Assembly (NCBI RefSeq): GCF_023702675.1
Contig: NZ_CP098478.1
Location: 2,170,001-2,234,000 of the forward strand
Length of the DNA stretch: 64,000 nt
From: Acinetobacter sp. C26M
GTDB lineage: Bacteria > Pseudomonadota > Gammaproteobacteria > Pseudomonadales > Moraxellaceae
Direction: 5' to 3'
Position 1 is the first letter of the stretch; each line of letters begins with the position of its first letter. Below the pieces are notes generated by a model. The model had not been told where the DNA came from, did not search any database, and saw only the letters and a list, made by a program, of their open reading frames with translations. A program made the translations under genes and the position numbers. Of this stretch, positions 55,341 through 63,932 are shown one piece after another.

Positions 55341-56645
55341 ATGGCCCATCATTTAACTTCTTTTCTTGAGATTGATGCCCAATCAGATTTCACAATACAT
55401 AATTTGCCATACGGTATTTTTAGCGAGACTGCACAAGCTGACAAACGCGTTGGCGTTGCAATTGGTGAATGGGTGCTTGACCTTGCTGCATTAGAGCAAA
55501 AAGGCTTATTACAGCTCACGACAGCAAACTGCTTTAATCAGCCAACACTGAATAAATTTATTGAAACTGGCAAACAGAATTGGCATACGGTTCGCAGTAA
55601 TTTACAAAGCTTATTGTCTGCGGAAAATCCGACCTTACGTGATAATGCCGATTTACGTCAGCAAGTGCTGTTTAAACAAGAAGATGTGGTTTTACATTTA
55701 CCGATTCATGTTCCTGGCTATACCGACTTCTATTCATCGAAAGAACATGCCACCAATGTCGGCACTATGTTTAGAGATCCTAAAAATGCGCTATTGCCGA
55801 ACTGGAGCGAATTGCCTGTCGGCTATAACGGTCGTGCCAGTTCTGTGATTGTAAGCGGTAAAGACATTGTGCGCCCTTCAGGCCAAATCAAATTACCCAA
55901 TGAAGAACGCCCTGTATTCTCAGCGACACGTAAACTCGACTTTGAACTCGAGACTGCTTTTGTCGTGGGTAAAGCAACTGAATTGGGCGAGCCGATTGCC
56001 ATTGAAAATGCATGGGAACATATCTTTGGCATGGTGTTACTGAATGACTGGTCAGCGCGTGATATTCAACAATGGGAATATGTCCCTTTAGGCCCTTTTA
56101 ACGCCAAAACTTTCGCCAGTGCCATTTCACCTTGGGTGGTGACCATGGAAGCGCTTGAGCCATTTAAAGTTAAAGGTCCAGAGCAACAGCCAAAACCATT
56201 GAGCTATCTACAAGAAAACACTGCTAATAGCTATGACATTCACCTCAGTGTTGAAGTGCAAACACCTCAATCAAAACAAGCCGATGTGATTTGCCAAACC
56301 AACTTTAAATATATGTATTGGTCAATGTCACAGCAACTGACTCACCACACCATTGCAGGCTGCAATGTACAAGTCGGCGATTTAATGGGTTCAGGCACGA
56401 TTTCAGGCCCAACTGAAGATTCTTATGGCAGCTTACTGGAACTAACTTGGAATACCACCAAACCGCTCAACCTTTCCAACGGCGAAAAGCGTGGCTTCTT
56501 GGAAGATGGTGACCGTGTTGTGATGAAAGGCTACTGTGAAAAAGATGGAATTCGCGTGGGCTTTGGCGAAGTTGCCAATACCATTTTACCAGCACGTCAC
56601 TTCCGTTTTAATCAACAAAAGGACGAGCGCTATGAAACTGTATAG
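55341..56645 (+). CDS. fahA: Fumarylacetoacetase
   Basis: It hydrolyses fumarylacetoacetate to fumarate and acetoacetate, the last step of tyrosine degradation. The 434-residue protein has the N-terminal FAH SH3-like domain and the catalytic C-terminal fold. Motifs: HVPGYTDFYSSKEHATNVG (the metal site), FGMVLLNDWSARDIQQWEYVPLGPFNAKTFA and MGSGTISGPTED. maiA starts inside its last 14 bases, so the two are coupled. Confidence 0.96.
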   Translation: MAHHLTSFLEIDAQSDFTIHNLPYGIFSETAQADKRVGVAIGEWVLDLAALEQKGLLQLTTANCFNQPTLNKFIETGKQNWHTVRSNLQSLLSAENPTLRDNADLRQQVLFKQEDVVLHLPIHVPGYTDFYSSKEHATNVGTMFRDPKNALLPNWSELPVGYNGRASSVIVSGKDIVRPSGQIKLPNEERPVFSATRKLDFELETAFVVGKATELGEPIAIENAWEHIFGMVLLNDWSARDIQQWEYVPLGPFNAKTFASAISPWVVTMEALEPFKVKGPEQQPKPLSYLQENTANSYDIHLSVEVQTPQSKQADVICQTNFKYMYWSMSQQLTHHTIAGCNVQVGDLMGSGTISGPTEDSYGSLLELTWNTTKPLNLSNGEKRGFLEDGDRVVMKGYCEKDGIRVGFGEVANTILPARHFRFNQQKDERYETV

Positions 56646-57264
56646 TTACTTTCGTAGCTCTGCAGCTTATCGGGTACGTATTGCACTCAACCTGAAAGCA
56701 TTGCCCTATGAAACTGAAGCAGTGCATCTCGTTAAAAATGAGCAGCAACTGGCAAGTTATCGTACCCTCAATCCAAGTCAGCTGGTGCCAACTTTGCTTG
56801 ACCAAGATCAGACCTTTACCCAGTCGCTCAGCATTTTGGAATATCTGGAAGAACGTTATCCAGCCAAAGCGCTGTTACCCAAAGATCTGATTGAACGTGC
56901 CAAAGTCCGTGCCTTTGCACAAAGTATTACCTGTGACATTCATCCGATCAATAACTTGAGAGTGTTGAAGTACCTGCAAAACGATCTTGCGATCAGTAAT
57001 GAGCAAAAAACACTGTGGTACCGACATTGGATTTTAGAAGGCTTTCACAGCTTAGAAATGCAATTACAGCATTCCAATGGGCAATTCTGTTTTGGCTCAC
57101 AGCCGACTTTTGCAGACTGCTGTTTGATTCCTCAAGTCTACAACGCCAAGCGCTTTAAAATTGATTTAAGTGCATTTCCCAAGATTGAGTCGATCTACCA
57201 ACATTGCTTAACCCTTCCTGCATTTTTGAATGCGACCCCAGAACAACAACCAGATTGGGAATAG
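56632..57264 (+). CDS. maiA: Maleylacetoacetate isomerase (zeta-class glutathione transferase)
   Basis: It isomerises maleylacetoacetate to fumarylacetoacetate with glutathione. The frame is open from 56536, but the ATG at 56632 gives the family start MKLYSYFRSSAAYRVRIALN, 210 residues. The SSAAYRVRI motif is the zeta-class glutathione site. The glutathione-binding PSQLVPTL and SLSILEYLEERYP elements follow. It overlaps fahA by 14 bases and is 19 bases before the VOC gene. Confidence 0.94.
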   Translation: MKLYSYFRSSAAYRVRIALNLKALPYETEAVHLVKNEQQLASYRTLNPSQLVPTLLDQDQTFTQSLSILEYLEERYPAKALLPKDLIERAKVRAFAQSITCDIHPINNLRVLKYLQNDLAISNEQKTLWYRHWILEGFHSLEMQLQHSNGQFCFGSQPTFADCCLIPQVYNAKRFKIDLSAFPKIESIYQHCLTLPAFLNATPEQQPDWE

Positions 57265-57283
57265 AGATAAAAGGAGTTTTATC

Positions 57284-57832
57284 ATGAGCTTTGCAATTAA
57301 AAAAATTCATCATGTGGCTTATCGCTGTAAAGATGCTAAAGAAACCGTCGAATGGTACAAAAAAATGCTGCATATGGATTTCATTCTGGCATTTGCAGAA
57401 GACCATGTGCCATCTACCAAAGCCTTTGACCCTTATATGCATTTGTTTTTAGATGCGGGCCAAGGCAATGTATTGGCATTTTTTGAACTGCCGACTCAAC
57501 CCGATATGGGCCGTGATGAAAACACACCGCAATGGGTACAACATATTGCTTTTGAAGTAGAAGATTTAGATGCGCTGATGGCAGCAAAAGCACATCTCGA
57601 AGCGAATGATGTGAAGGTATTAGGTGTCACCAACCATGGTATCTTCCATTCGATTTACTTCTTCGATCCCAATGGTCATCGTTTAGAATTGACCTATAAT
57701 GATGCCCATGCCGATGCCAAGATTGCACGAATTACCGAAGAAATGAAATTAGAAATGCTGGATGAGTGGAGTCGTACCAAACGTGCACCACACCATACTC
57801 ATTTCTTACACGAAGATGAACTCGGCGCATAA
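57284..57832 (+). CDS. VOC-family protein in the tyrosine cluster, candidate extradiol dioxygenase
   Basis: The ATG 57284 is preceded by AAGGAG at seven bases and gives 182 residues; the longer frame starts in the maiA tail. It is a two-module vicinal-oxygen-chelate (glyoxalase/extradiol dioxygenase) protein. A metal triad typical of the superfamily is visible: His10 (KIHHVAYRC), His87 (WVQHIAFEVED) and Glu135 (GHRLELTYN), with His122 (FHSIYFFDPNG) near it. The C-terminus is helical. It sits where fahA-maiA clusters elsewhere keep homogentisate 1,2-dioxygenase, which is absent in this window. Reaction unknown; ring cleavage or a detoxifying isomerase are both possible. Confidence 0.7.
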   Translation: MSFAIKKIHHVAYRCKDAKETVEWYKKMLHMDFILAFAEDHVPSTKAFDPYMHLFLDAGQGNVLAFFELPTQPDMGRDENTPQWVQHIAFEVEDLDALMAAKAHLEANDVKVLGVTNHGIFHSIYFFDPNGHRLELTYNDAHADAKIARITEEMKLEMLDEWSRTKRAPHHTHFLHEDELGA

Positions 57833-57850
57833 ATCCAGTTCCATGAAATT

Positions 57851-57885
57851 GGCATTAGCGTTGTAAAATGCTAATGCCTTTTTTT
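57851..57885 (+). terminator. Terminator after the fahA-maiA-VOC unit
   Basis: GGCATTAGC/GCTAATGCC followed by a T run lies 18 bases after the VOC stop, separating this unit from the IclR gene. Confidence 0.85.
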
Positions 57886-57964
57886 ATGGTCTAAATTTAA
57901 AGCATTTTGTATATTTTTAAGGCATAGTAGGCTCTGCAAAATAGCGTGCAATCTCTCTAAAAAC

Positions 57965-57984
57965 AATTGTATGCTTATACAATT
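57965..57984. promoter_or_regulatory. AATTGTAT dyad before the IclR gene
   Basis: AATTGTAT, four bases, ATACAATT is a perfect inverted repeat about 130 bases before the regulator's start codon. It may be an autoregulatory site. It does not match the 19-base motif of the cluster. Confidence 0.35.
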
Positions 57985-58114
57985 CACCGATTTAATTCAT
58001 TTAAAAAGATGATTTCTATTTTGCCAACTGCTCAGGCATTATGTGCTGGATGTAAATTATCCATAATTGACAGCAACAAACACTGCGTAAAACGTGCAGC
58101 TTAAGGGTTATTGA

Positions 58115-58894
58115 ATGATTGAAGAAAAGTTATCTGGTGGGGTTCAATCACTTGAGGTCGGTTTAGCCGTACTGAATGCCCTTTTAGAACACAACAAGCC
58201 CATTATTTTAAAAGATCTATCCAGCAAACTGGATATGCATCCTGCCAAGGTACACCGTTATCTGGTTAGCCTGATTCGTATGAATTATGCCAAGCAGCTT
58301 ACCGATGGTCAGTATGCCTTAGGCGATCAAGCATGGCGTTTAGGGCTAAACTGTATCCAGCATACAGATGTATTACAGTTGGTTCAGCACCTGATTTATG
58401 AATTACAAAACAAGATTGGCTGTGGCATACAAATCAGTAAATGGTCACCCAAAGGACCTTTAGTGGTTCAATCGATTGAATCCAACCATCCGATTTCGAT
58501 TGTGACCAAGGTTGGGTCGATCATGCCGTTGGTCAATTCCGCAGCGGGTCGTGTGTTTGCCTCTTATATGCCTGAAGCCGTGATTAAACCTCTGATGCAA
58601 GCGGAATGGGAAAAAGCAGCGAACAATCACTACCCGATTAAACCGACCGATTGGGACGAATTTCTGCTACTCAAAGAAAATGTTCTGCAACATGGTATGT
58701 CGATAGCTCAAGGTGATCTTCTGGTCGGAATTAATGCGGTTGGCCTACCGATCTTTAATGCGCATCACTCAATGGAATTTTGTATTGTCGCATTGGACAG
58801 TGAAATGTTTTTCTCAGTGCATGAAGGCAGCGATAACTTAGAACTATTTAAACGTGAAGTTGCAGCAATCAACCAATATATTCAAACCCGTTAA
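58115..58894 (+). CDS. IclR-family regulator, probable controller of tyrosine catabolism
   Basis: A 259-residue regulator with an N-terminal winged helix (SLEVGLAVLNALLEHNKP, DLSSKLDMHPAKVHRYL) and an IclR effector-binding domain (VTKVGSIMPLVNSAAGRVFASYMPE). It is flanked by the VOC-maiA-fahA unit and hpd, and HmgR-type IclR proteins control homogentisate genes elsewhere. A 19-base motif shared by the promoters of its neighbours is a candidate binding site. Effector (homogentisate or 4-hydroxyphenylpyruvate) is inference. Confidence 0.85.
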   Translation: MIEEKLSGGVQSLEVGLAVLNALLEHNKPIILKDLSSKLDMHPAKVHRYLVSLIRMNYAKQLTDGQYALGDQAWRLGLNCIQHTDVLQLVQHLIYELQNKIGCGIQISKWSPKGPLVVQSIESNHPISIVTKVGSIMPLVNSAAGRVFASYMPEAVIKPLMQAEWEKAANNHYPIKPTDWDEFLLLKENVLQHGMSIAQGDLLVGINAVGLPIFNAHHSMEFCIVALDSEMFFSVHEGSDNLELFKREVAAINQYIQTR

Positions 58895-58908
58895 TGATTG
58901 ATCCATAC

Positions 58909-58942
58909 AAAAAAGCCAAGAAGCGAACTTCTTGGCTTTTTT
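58909..58942. terminator. Bidirectional terminator between IclR gene and hpd
   Basis: AAAAAAGCCAAGAAG/CTTCTTGGCTTTTTT with a CGAA loop lies between the two convergent stops. Confidence 0.9.
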
Positions 58943-58962
58943 ATTTCAAGCTTTGAGTGGGA

Positions 58963-60018
58963 TTATTTTGCTTCTAATACACCACGGCGGATCTGGTCAC
59001 GTTCGATTGATTCAAACAATGCCTTGAAGTTCCCTTCACCAAAACCATCGTCATCTTTACGTTGAATAAATTCAAAGAACACAGGCCCAAGCATATTTTG
59101 CGAGAAAATCTGTAATAACAGCTTTTTCTGACCATCTTTGGTATTGCCATCCAACAAGATACCGCGTTTTTGCAATTCTTCCGTTGGCTCACCATGATTA
59201 GGCAAACGCTCTTTCAACATTTCATAATAAGTTTCAGGTGGTGCTGTCATAAACTGCATGCCGATCCCTTTTAACTTGTCCCATGTTGAAAGCAAGTCAT
59301 CGGTAATAAAGGCAATATGCTGAATACCTTCACCATTGAAATCTGCCAAAAACTCTGCAATTTGACCGTTACCCTTGTCTGAGTCTTCATTCAATGGAAT
59401 ACGAATCATGCCATCTGGTGCAGTCAAGGCTTTAGAAGTTAAACCTGTATATTCGCCTTTGATGTCAAAGTAGCGGATTTCTTGGAAGTTAAAGATTTTT
59501 TCGTAGAAGTTCGCCCAATACTCCATACGTCCTTTATAGACGTTATGGGTCAAATGGTCGATTTCGTTCAGGCCTGCACCTTTTGGATTTCTGTCTGCAT
59601 CATCAAAGAAAACGAAGTCATTTTCATAGATATCACGGTCAACAAGGAAAATTGGCATGCCACCAATCCCTTTAATCGCAGGGATATTTAGTTCCATTGG
59701 CCCAGCTTGTGAATACATTGGCTCTGCACCAAGCTCCACTGCTTTGCTAAATGCTTTGGCTGCATCGCGGGTTCTAAAACCCATTGCACAGGCTGAAGGA
59801 CCATGTTCTTTAAAGAAGAATGAAGCATAAGATTCAGGCTGGTAGTTCAAGATAATGTTGATATTACCCTGACGCCATAAATAAACTTTTTTAGACTTAT
59901 GCTTTGCGACTTTAGAAAAACCGATGGTCTCAAAGATCTGATCTAATCCGTTTTCCGTCGAAACAAATTCAATAAAAGCAAAACCACATAGTTCTAATGG
60001 GTTATCTAAAATGTCCAT
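58963..60018 (-). CDS. hpd: 4-hydroxyphenylpyruvate dioxygenase
   Basis: It turns 4-hydroxyphenylpyruvate into homogentisate with O2 and Fe(II). The 351-residue protein is a two-module VOC enzyme with iron ligands in the C-terminal domain: His in [14 protein letters not shown], His in [12 protein letters not shown] and Glu in [18 protein letters not shown] precedes ATG 60018. It is convergent with the IclR gene, and its upstream region has the 19-base motif also found before fahA. Confidence 0.95.
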   Translation of the reverse strand: MDILDNPLELCGFAFIEFVSTENGLDQIFETIGFSKVAKHKSKKVYLWRQGNINIILNYQPESYASFFFKEHGPSACAMGFRTRDAAKAFSKAVELGAEPMYSQAGPMELNIPAIKGIGGMPIFLVDRDIYENDFVFFDDADRNPKGAGLNEIDHLTHNVYKGRMEYWANFYEKIFNFQEIRYFDIKGEYTGLTSKALTAPDGMIRIPLNEDSDKGNGQIAEFLADFNGEGIQHIAFITDDLLSTWDKLKGIGMQFMTAPPETYYEMLKERLPNHGEPTEELQKRGILLDGNTKDGQKKLLLQIFSQNMLGPVFFEFIQRKDDDGFGEGNFKALFESIERDQIRRGVLEAK

Positions 60019-60485
60019 CTAGTTTCCCTTATTTAGATAAATTCATCCGTTTAATGCTCTGTATAGGTCTTATTCTTCAATTGCTTAATCGCTATCTAAA
60101 AGCATCAACCTATACATGCGTTATCAGAAAAGGCGACAGGTGTTTTTATAAGTATGTAAAAGCATCCGTGTTAAAGCCCTTTCCGTCCATAAGTCAGCCA
60201 AATGAAGAAATCATGATTCTTGATCTTGGCTCTCAGCTATAAATTCATGCTACAAGAAAGTCTAAATTTATGCAATACATAATTAAATTATGTTATGTGT
60301 AATTTTATTATTGTTTGGCTCTGCCAATAAAGGTCGCTATTAAAGAATAATTGGCGATATCTCTAAATCAGACCATGGTCTCAAGCTGATATGAATAAAT
60401 GTATTTGAGTAGACTGCCTGTCTTATTTCCTTAACAAAGTTCGATTAGCTTAAGCCTATGAGCTAAGCAGGCGAATGAGATAGAT
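60019..60485. other. 467-base gap upstream of hpd
   Basis: AT-rich, with the hpd promoter on the minus strand and the 19-base motif at 60272-60290. Plus-strand frames here have no ribosome site and overlap hpd antisense, so no gene is called. Confidence 0.5.
60272..60290 (+). promoter_or_regulatory. Putative operator in front of hpd
   Basis: GCAATACATAATTAAATTA differs at one position from the site before fahA/permease. It overlaps a larger near-palindrome, ACATAATT-A-AATTATGT (60277-60293). Confidence 0.6.
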
Positions 60486-60719
60486 ATGACGCAAACTTCG
60501 ATTTTAGAACAGTTAACTCAACTCATTGAAAGCTATAGTCATGAGCATAGTGGTAGACCACAAAAGATTTTGATTGGTTATAAAGCCTATTATGACTTGA
60601 TGGGAAATTCGAGTTTTGCTACTGAGGTCACTGACTCGGCTTTGAATCCCAATAAAAGAAAGTATAAAAAGATTAAGATCAAAGTCACCAAAGATGACTA
60701 TCAGCTTGAACTAGAATAG
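60486..60719 (+). CDS. Uncharacterised small protein, 77 residues
   Basis: I do not recognise a family. The protein is MTQTSILEQL at the start, soluble, with an acidic helix first and a highly basic lysine-rich stretch near the C-terminus (NPNKRKYKKIKIKVTKDD). GAGAT lies before the ATG. It precedes the glutamate-synthase-like gene by about 110 bases and is possibly a separate unit. Confidence 0.5.
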   Translation: MTQTSILEQLTQLIESYSHEHSGRPQKILIGYKAYYDLMGNSSFATEVTDSALNPNKRKYKKIKIKVTKDDYQLELE

Positions 60720-60828
60720 TATCTCTCACGAAAGAGAATAATTCTCATATCTAACAATTCATTACTTGAGCTTGTGTTCGCTTCTTGGCATCGTTTGTCA
60801 GTTGCTTCATTATGGGAATCTCCTGCCG

Positions 60829-62499
60829 ATGGCTAGTCCAGCGCAAGCTATAAGACATAAATTACTTAACACCTTCTTTTCAAGACATTCTGTTTGGTTT
60901 CTTTGTATTTTTACTGCTTTAACAATTACTTGGTTTAAATTTACCTATACCCCACATACAATTTATTATTTTATATCCGATACACTTTTAAACGGTCTTT
61001 GGTTAGTTACAGGATTACTCAGTATTGTTGGCCTACGCGATCTGTTGCAAAAGAAACATGCCATATTAAGAAACTATCCAATTTTGGGACATTTCCGTTT
61101 TCTTTTCGAAGATGTTCGCCCTGAAATTCGTCAATATTTCATAGAATCAGATCAGGATGCACTGCCTTTTTCGCGTATGCAACGTAGTTTGGTTTATCAA
61201 CGTGCAAAAAATGAAAATGCAGATAAGCCCTTTGGTTCAATCATAGATGTCTATGATCCAAACTATCGCTTCATTGTGCATTCCATTGCCCCATGCCCTC
61301 CTGCTAATCCAGAATCTTTCCGTGTTCTGATTGGTAATGCACAATGTAGCCAACCCTATAGTGCATCGATCATGAATATCTCTGCAATGAGTTTTGGTAG
61401 TCTAAGTGCAAATGCAATTCGTGCATTGAACAAAGGTGCGCATTTAGGTAACTTCTACCACGATACAGGTGAAGGCAGTCTAAGCCCCTACCATTTAGAA
61501 CATGGCGGCGATATTGTCTGGCAAATTGCCAGTGGTTATTTTGGTTGCCGCACAGCCGAAGGCTTATTCGATCCAGATAAGTTTGCACAGCAAGCCAAAA
61601 ATCCGAATATTAAAATGATTGAGGTCAAGCTTTCACAAGGGGCAAAACCAGGTCACGGCGGTATTTTACCCAAGCATAAAATCACTGAAGAAATTGCTCG
61701 TATCCGCGGGATCTCAAGAGATCATGACTGTGTTTCCCCATCCAAGCACCCAAGTTTTAACACACCAATTGAAATGATGCATTTCATCCAAAAGCTGAGA
61801 GAACTTTCAGGTGGTAAACCTGTCGGATTTAAACTCTGTATTGGTCAGCCATGGCAATTTATGAGCATTGTCAAAGCCATGCTAGAAACGAGAATTGTGC
61901 CTGACTTTGTGGTGGTGGATGGCTCTGAAGGCGGAACTGGCGCAGCACCGATCGAGTTTAGCGACTATATTGGCACACCACTCAGAGAGGGATTGCGCTT
62001 TGTGCACAATACGCTTGTTGGTGCAGGACTACGCAATCAAGTCAAAATTGGTGCCAGTGGAAAAATGATCAGTGCCTTTGATATTGCTAGCACCTTTGCC
62101 TTAGGCGCAGACTGGGTTAACTCTGCACGCGGCTTTATGTTTGCAGTAGGGTGTATCCAAGCACAAAGCTGTCATACCAACCAGTGTCCTGTTGGTGTTG
62201 CGACGCAGGATAAAGATCGCCAAAAAGCCATCGATGTGCCAAGTAAGGCTGAACGTGTGTTTAATTTCCACAAAAACACCTTGCACGCCTTATCTGAAAT
62301 GATTGCAGCAGCGGGTTTGCATCATCCATCTGACATTAAAGCACATCATTTAGCACAGCGTATGAATGATCGTGAAATCAAAAACTATGCACAGATCCAC
62401 TTCTTCTTAAAAGAAAATGAATTACTGCACAGCGATTTAAATGATGATGAGAATTTCTATTATCGCATGTGGAAAATGGCGGACGCCAATCAATTTTAA
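60829..62499 (+). CDS. Membrane-anchored FMN-binding glutamate synthase-like protein
   Basis: The frame is open from 60766 (TTG), but ATG 60829 is the likelier start and gives 556 residues. Two hydrophobic segments (VWFLCIFTALTITW and YYFISDTLLNGLWLVTGLLS) are followed by the FMN-binding glutamate synthase domain. The latter shows GHGGILPKHKITEEIA, DGSEGGTGAAPIEF and a cluster motif of three cysteines in CIQAQSCHTNQCPVG, as in the glutamate synthase large subunit. No glutaminase domain or small subunit is adjacent. Its reaction is not established. Confidence 0.8.
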   Translation: MASPAQAIRHKLLNTFFSRHSVWFLCIFTALTITWFKFTYTPHTIYYFISDTLLNGLWLVTGLLSIVGLRDLLQKKHAILRNYPILGHFRFLFEDVRPEIRQYFIESDQDALPFSRMQRSLVYQRAKNENADKPFGSIIDVYDPNYRFIVHSIAPCPPANPESFRVLIGNAQCSQPYSASIMNISAMSFGSLSANAIRALNKGAHLGNFYHDTGEGSLSPYHLEHGGDIVWQIASGYFGCRTAEGLFDPDKFAQQAKNPNIKMIEVKLSQGAKPGHGGILPKHKITEEIARIRGISRDHDCVSPSKHPSFNTPIEMMHFIQKLRELSGGKPVGFKLCIGQPWQFMSIVKAMLETRIVPDFVVVDGSEGGTGAAPIEFSDYIGTPLREGLRFVHNTLVGAGLRNQVKIGASGKMISAFDIASTFALGADWVNSARGFMFAVGCIQAQSCHTNQCPVGVATQDKDRQKAIDVPSKAERVFNFHKNTLHALSEMIAAAGLHHPSDIKAHHLAQRMNDREIKNYAQIHFFLKENELLHSDLNDDENFYYRMWKMADANQF

Positions 62500-62503
62500 T
62501 GAC

Positions 62504-62530
62504 TAAAAAGCCACCGCAAGGTGGCTTTTC
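62504..62530 (+). terminator. Terminator after the glutamate synthase-like gene
   Basis: AAAGCCACC/GGTGGCTTT with a GCAA loop and a short T run lies four bases after the stop. Confidence 0.8.
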
Positions 62531-62550
62531 TTTGGTCAAATATCTAAAAG

Positions 62551-63183
62551 TTAGCGACTAACCAATCGATAAATACCAAAAATAGCAACCATTAAAATCA
62601 CTAGAAATTTGAGATAAGAGGTCCAATTATATTGCGAACCTTTACCCTGCCAGACCTGTACCTCAACAGACTGAAATTGAATATTTGTGGCTTCCGTCAA
62701 TTCGGCATGAACACCATAATTCATACCGTTATTTTGTTCACTGACTGAGAATGGATCCGAACTAATGACCAGTAATAAAGGCTGATTTAAATCATAGGAA
62801 TGTTTATCATCACTTTGAAAAACCTCAGGATGATAGCCATTAGAGGATTCACTCTGCACACCTCCAATCCATTTTAACTCGACTTTGCCCTGTTGCTGCG
62901 CAGTTCCTTTCGCGACAATAACAAAACGATATGGATTTTTGCTGGGATCAGCTTGAAAACTAATGCCTATATTCGGTCTTTTAAAAGTATCCTTTGGTTT
63001 TTCAATAACAGCTTTATTCAATGCATCAATTTCACTCGAGGTTAAAAGAACTGAATTAACTAAGCTTTCCCCGTATTCACCAACTTTAGGCTCGTGGGCA
63101 ACTTTTCCACACGCAGCTAAACTAAGCGTCATGAAGAATAGAAATGTGGATTTAACCAATTGGTTTCTTAAATTTATATACAT
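62551..63183 (-). CDS. Uncharacterised lipoprotein with C-terminal membrane segment
   Basis: A 210-residue protein with a lipoprotein signal (FFMTLSLAACGK, lipobox LAAC, lipidated Cys25). The body is a soluble, probably periplasmic, beta-rich region. A C-terminal hydrophobic stretch (FLVILMVAIFGIYRLVSR) may anchor it a second time. The combination of lipid and helix anchors is not common. It is 20 bases downstream of the next gene, so the two may be an operon. I do not recognise the family. Confidence 0.6.
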   Translation of the reverse strand: MYINLRNQLVKSTFLFFMTLSLAACGKVAHEPKVGEYGESLVNSVLLTSSEIDALNKAVIEKPKDTFKRPNIGISFQADPSKNPYRFVIVAKGTAQQQGKVELKWIGGVQSESSNGYHPEVFQSDDKHSYDLNQPLLLVISSDPFSVSEQNNGMNYGVHAELTEATNIQFQSVEVQVWQGKGSQYNWTSYLKFLVILMVAIFGIYRLVSR

Positions 63184-63203
63184 TTTTCGATCAAAACCTT
63201 CAT

Positions 63204-63932
63204 TTAAAAAACACTCACCGAAATATGTCTATTTAACATCCAACGAATCACTGGCGCTTGTTGATCTAAAGGTAGAGACAAAATATATTCGAAAGTTCGA
63301 ATGACTACTTCACACTGTTTATTTTTGTCTTGCGCAGTTTCTCCAGCATTGAGTAAGTCTGCATCCTGACCATAATCTTGTCGTAATTTGTCTGCAATCT
63401 GCGCCCATGCTTGTGGAGTTTGCATACGATCGATGGAAGAATGAGTTCCTTGATGGGTTAGCATATATGTTAATGCAGCTACAGTTTGCTGCTGTGTAGC
63501 TGAACTCAGTAGTGCCCTTCGCTCATCCATATTTGTTTTACCATATAACGGGAAAGCAATCGGAAAACAATTCCCTTTACGCTTAGCATCATACAACTGT
63601 TGTAAATATGCCTTTGTCCATAATTTTTGCCCCTCATCATCTGCCTGTTTTTCCACAATATCACGCAGTTTCCACCACAATGTGCTACTTACGGCAGCAA
63701 GCATTTCTTCAGGCTGCACTGACGCATTTGCAGTTTGCTGTAGAGTTTCATAATCCTTGGGCAAGTGTTGCTTTAAGGGTTGCAATAAAGCAATTTGATT
63801 TAAAGCCTGTTGTCGTTGTTCAATTGGATTATGATTAATGGACTGATCTGCTGTTACATCGCGATGAGAACAACGATTTAACAAGAAAAAAGTTGCAAAA
63901 ATGACCCCAATTACAATAAATGCTGCTTTCAC
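63204..63932 (-). CDS. Uncharacterised membrane-anchored protein, 242 residues
   Basis: The N-terminus (FIVIGVIFATFFLLNRC) is a signal anchor, possibly a lipobox-like NRC at Cys20. The rest is a soluble helical domain with repeated Gln and Leu (EQRQQALNQIALLQPLKQHLP) and two cysteines. No known domain was recognised. It is upstream of the lipoprotein gene on the same strand, and the pair may act together at the envelope. Beyond 63932 the window holds only AT-rich upstream DNA. Confidence 0.55.
   Translation of the reverse strand: MKAAFIVIGVIFATFFLLNRCSHRDVTADQSINHNPIEQRQQALNQIALLQPLKQHLPKDYETLQQTANASVQPEEMLAAVSSTLWWKLRDIVEKQADDEGQKLWTKAYLQQLYDAKRKGNCFPIAFPLYGKTNMDERRALLSSATQQQTVAALTYMLTHQGTHSSIDRMQTPQAWAQIADKLRQDYGQDADLLNAGETAQDKNKQCEVVIRTFEYILSLPLDQQAPVIRWMLNRHISVSVF

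Noticed and set aside
59997..60242. 81-codon plus-strand frame at the hpd start
   Set aside because: It is antisense to hpd and its leader, lacks a ribosome site and has no homology that I recognise.
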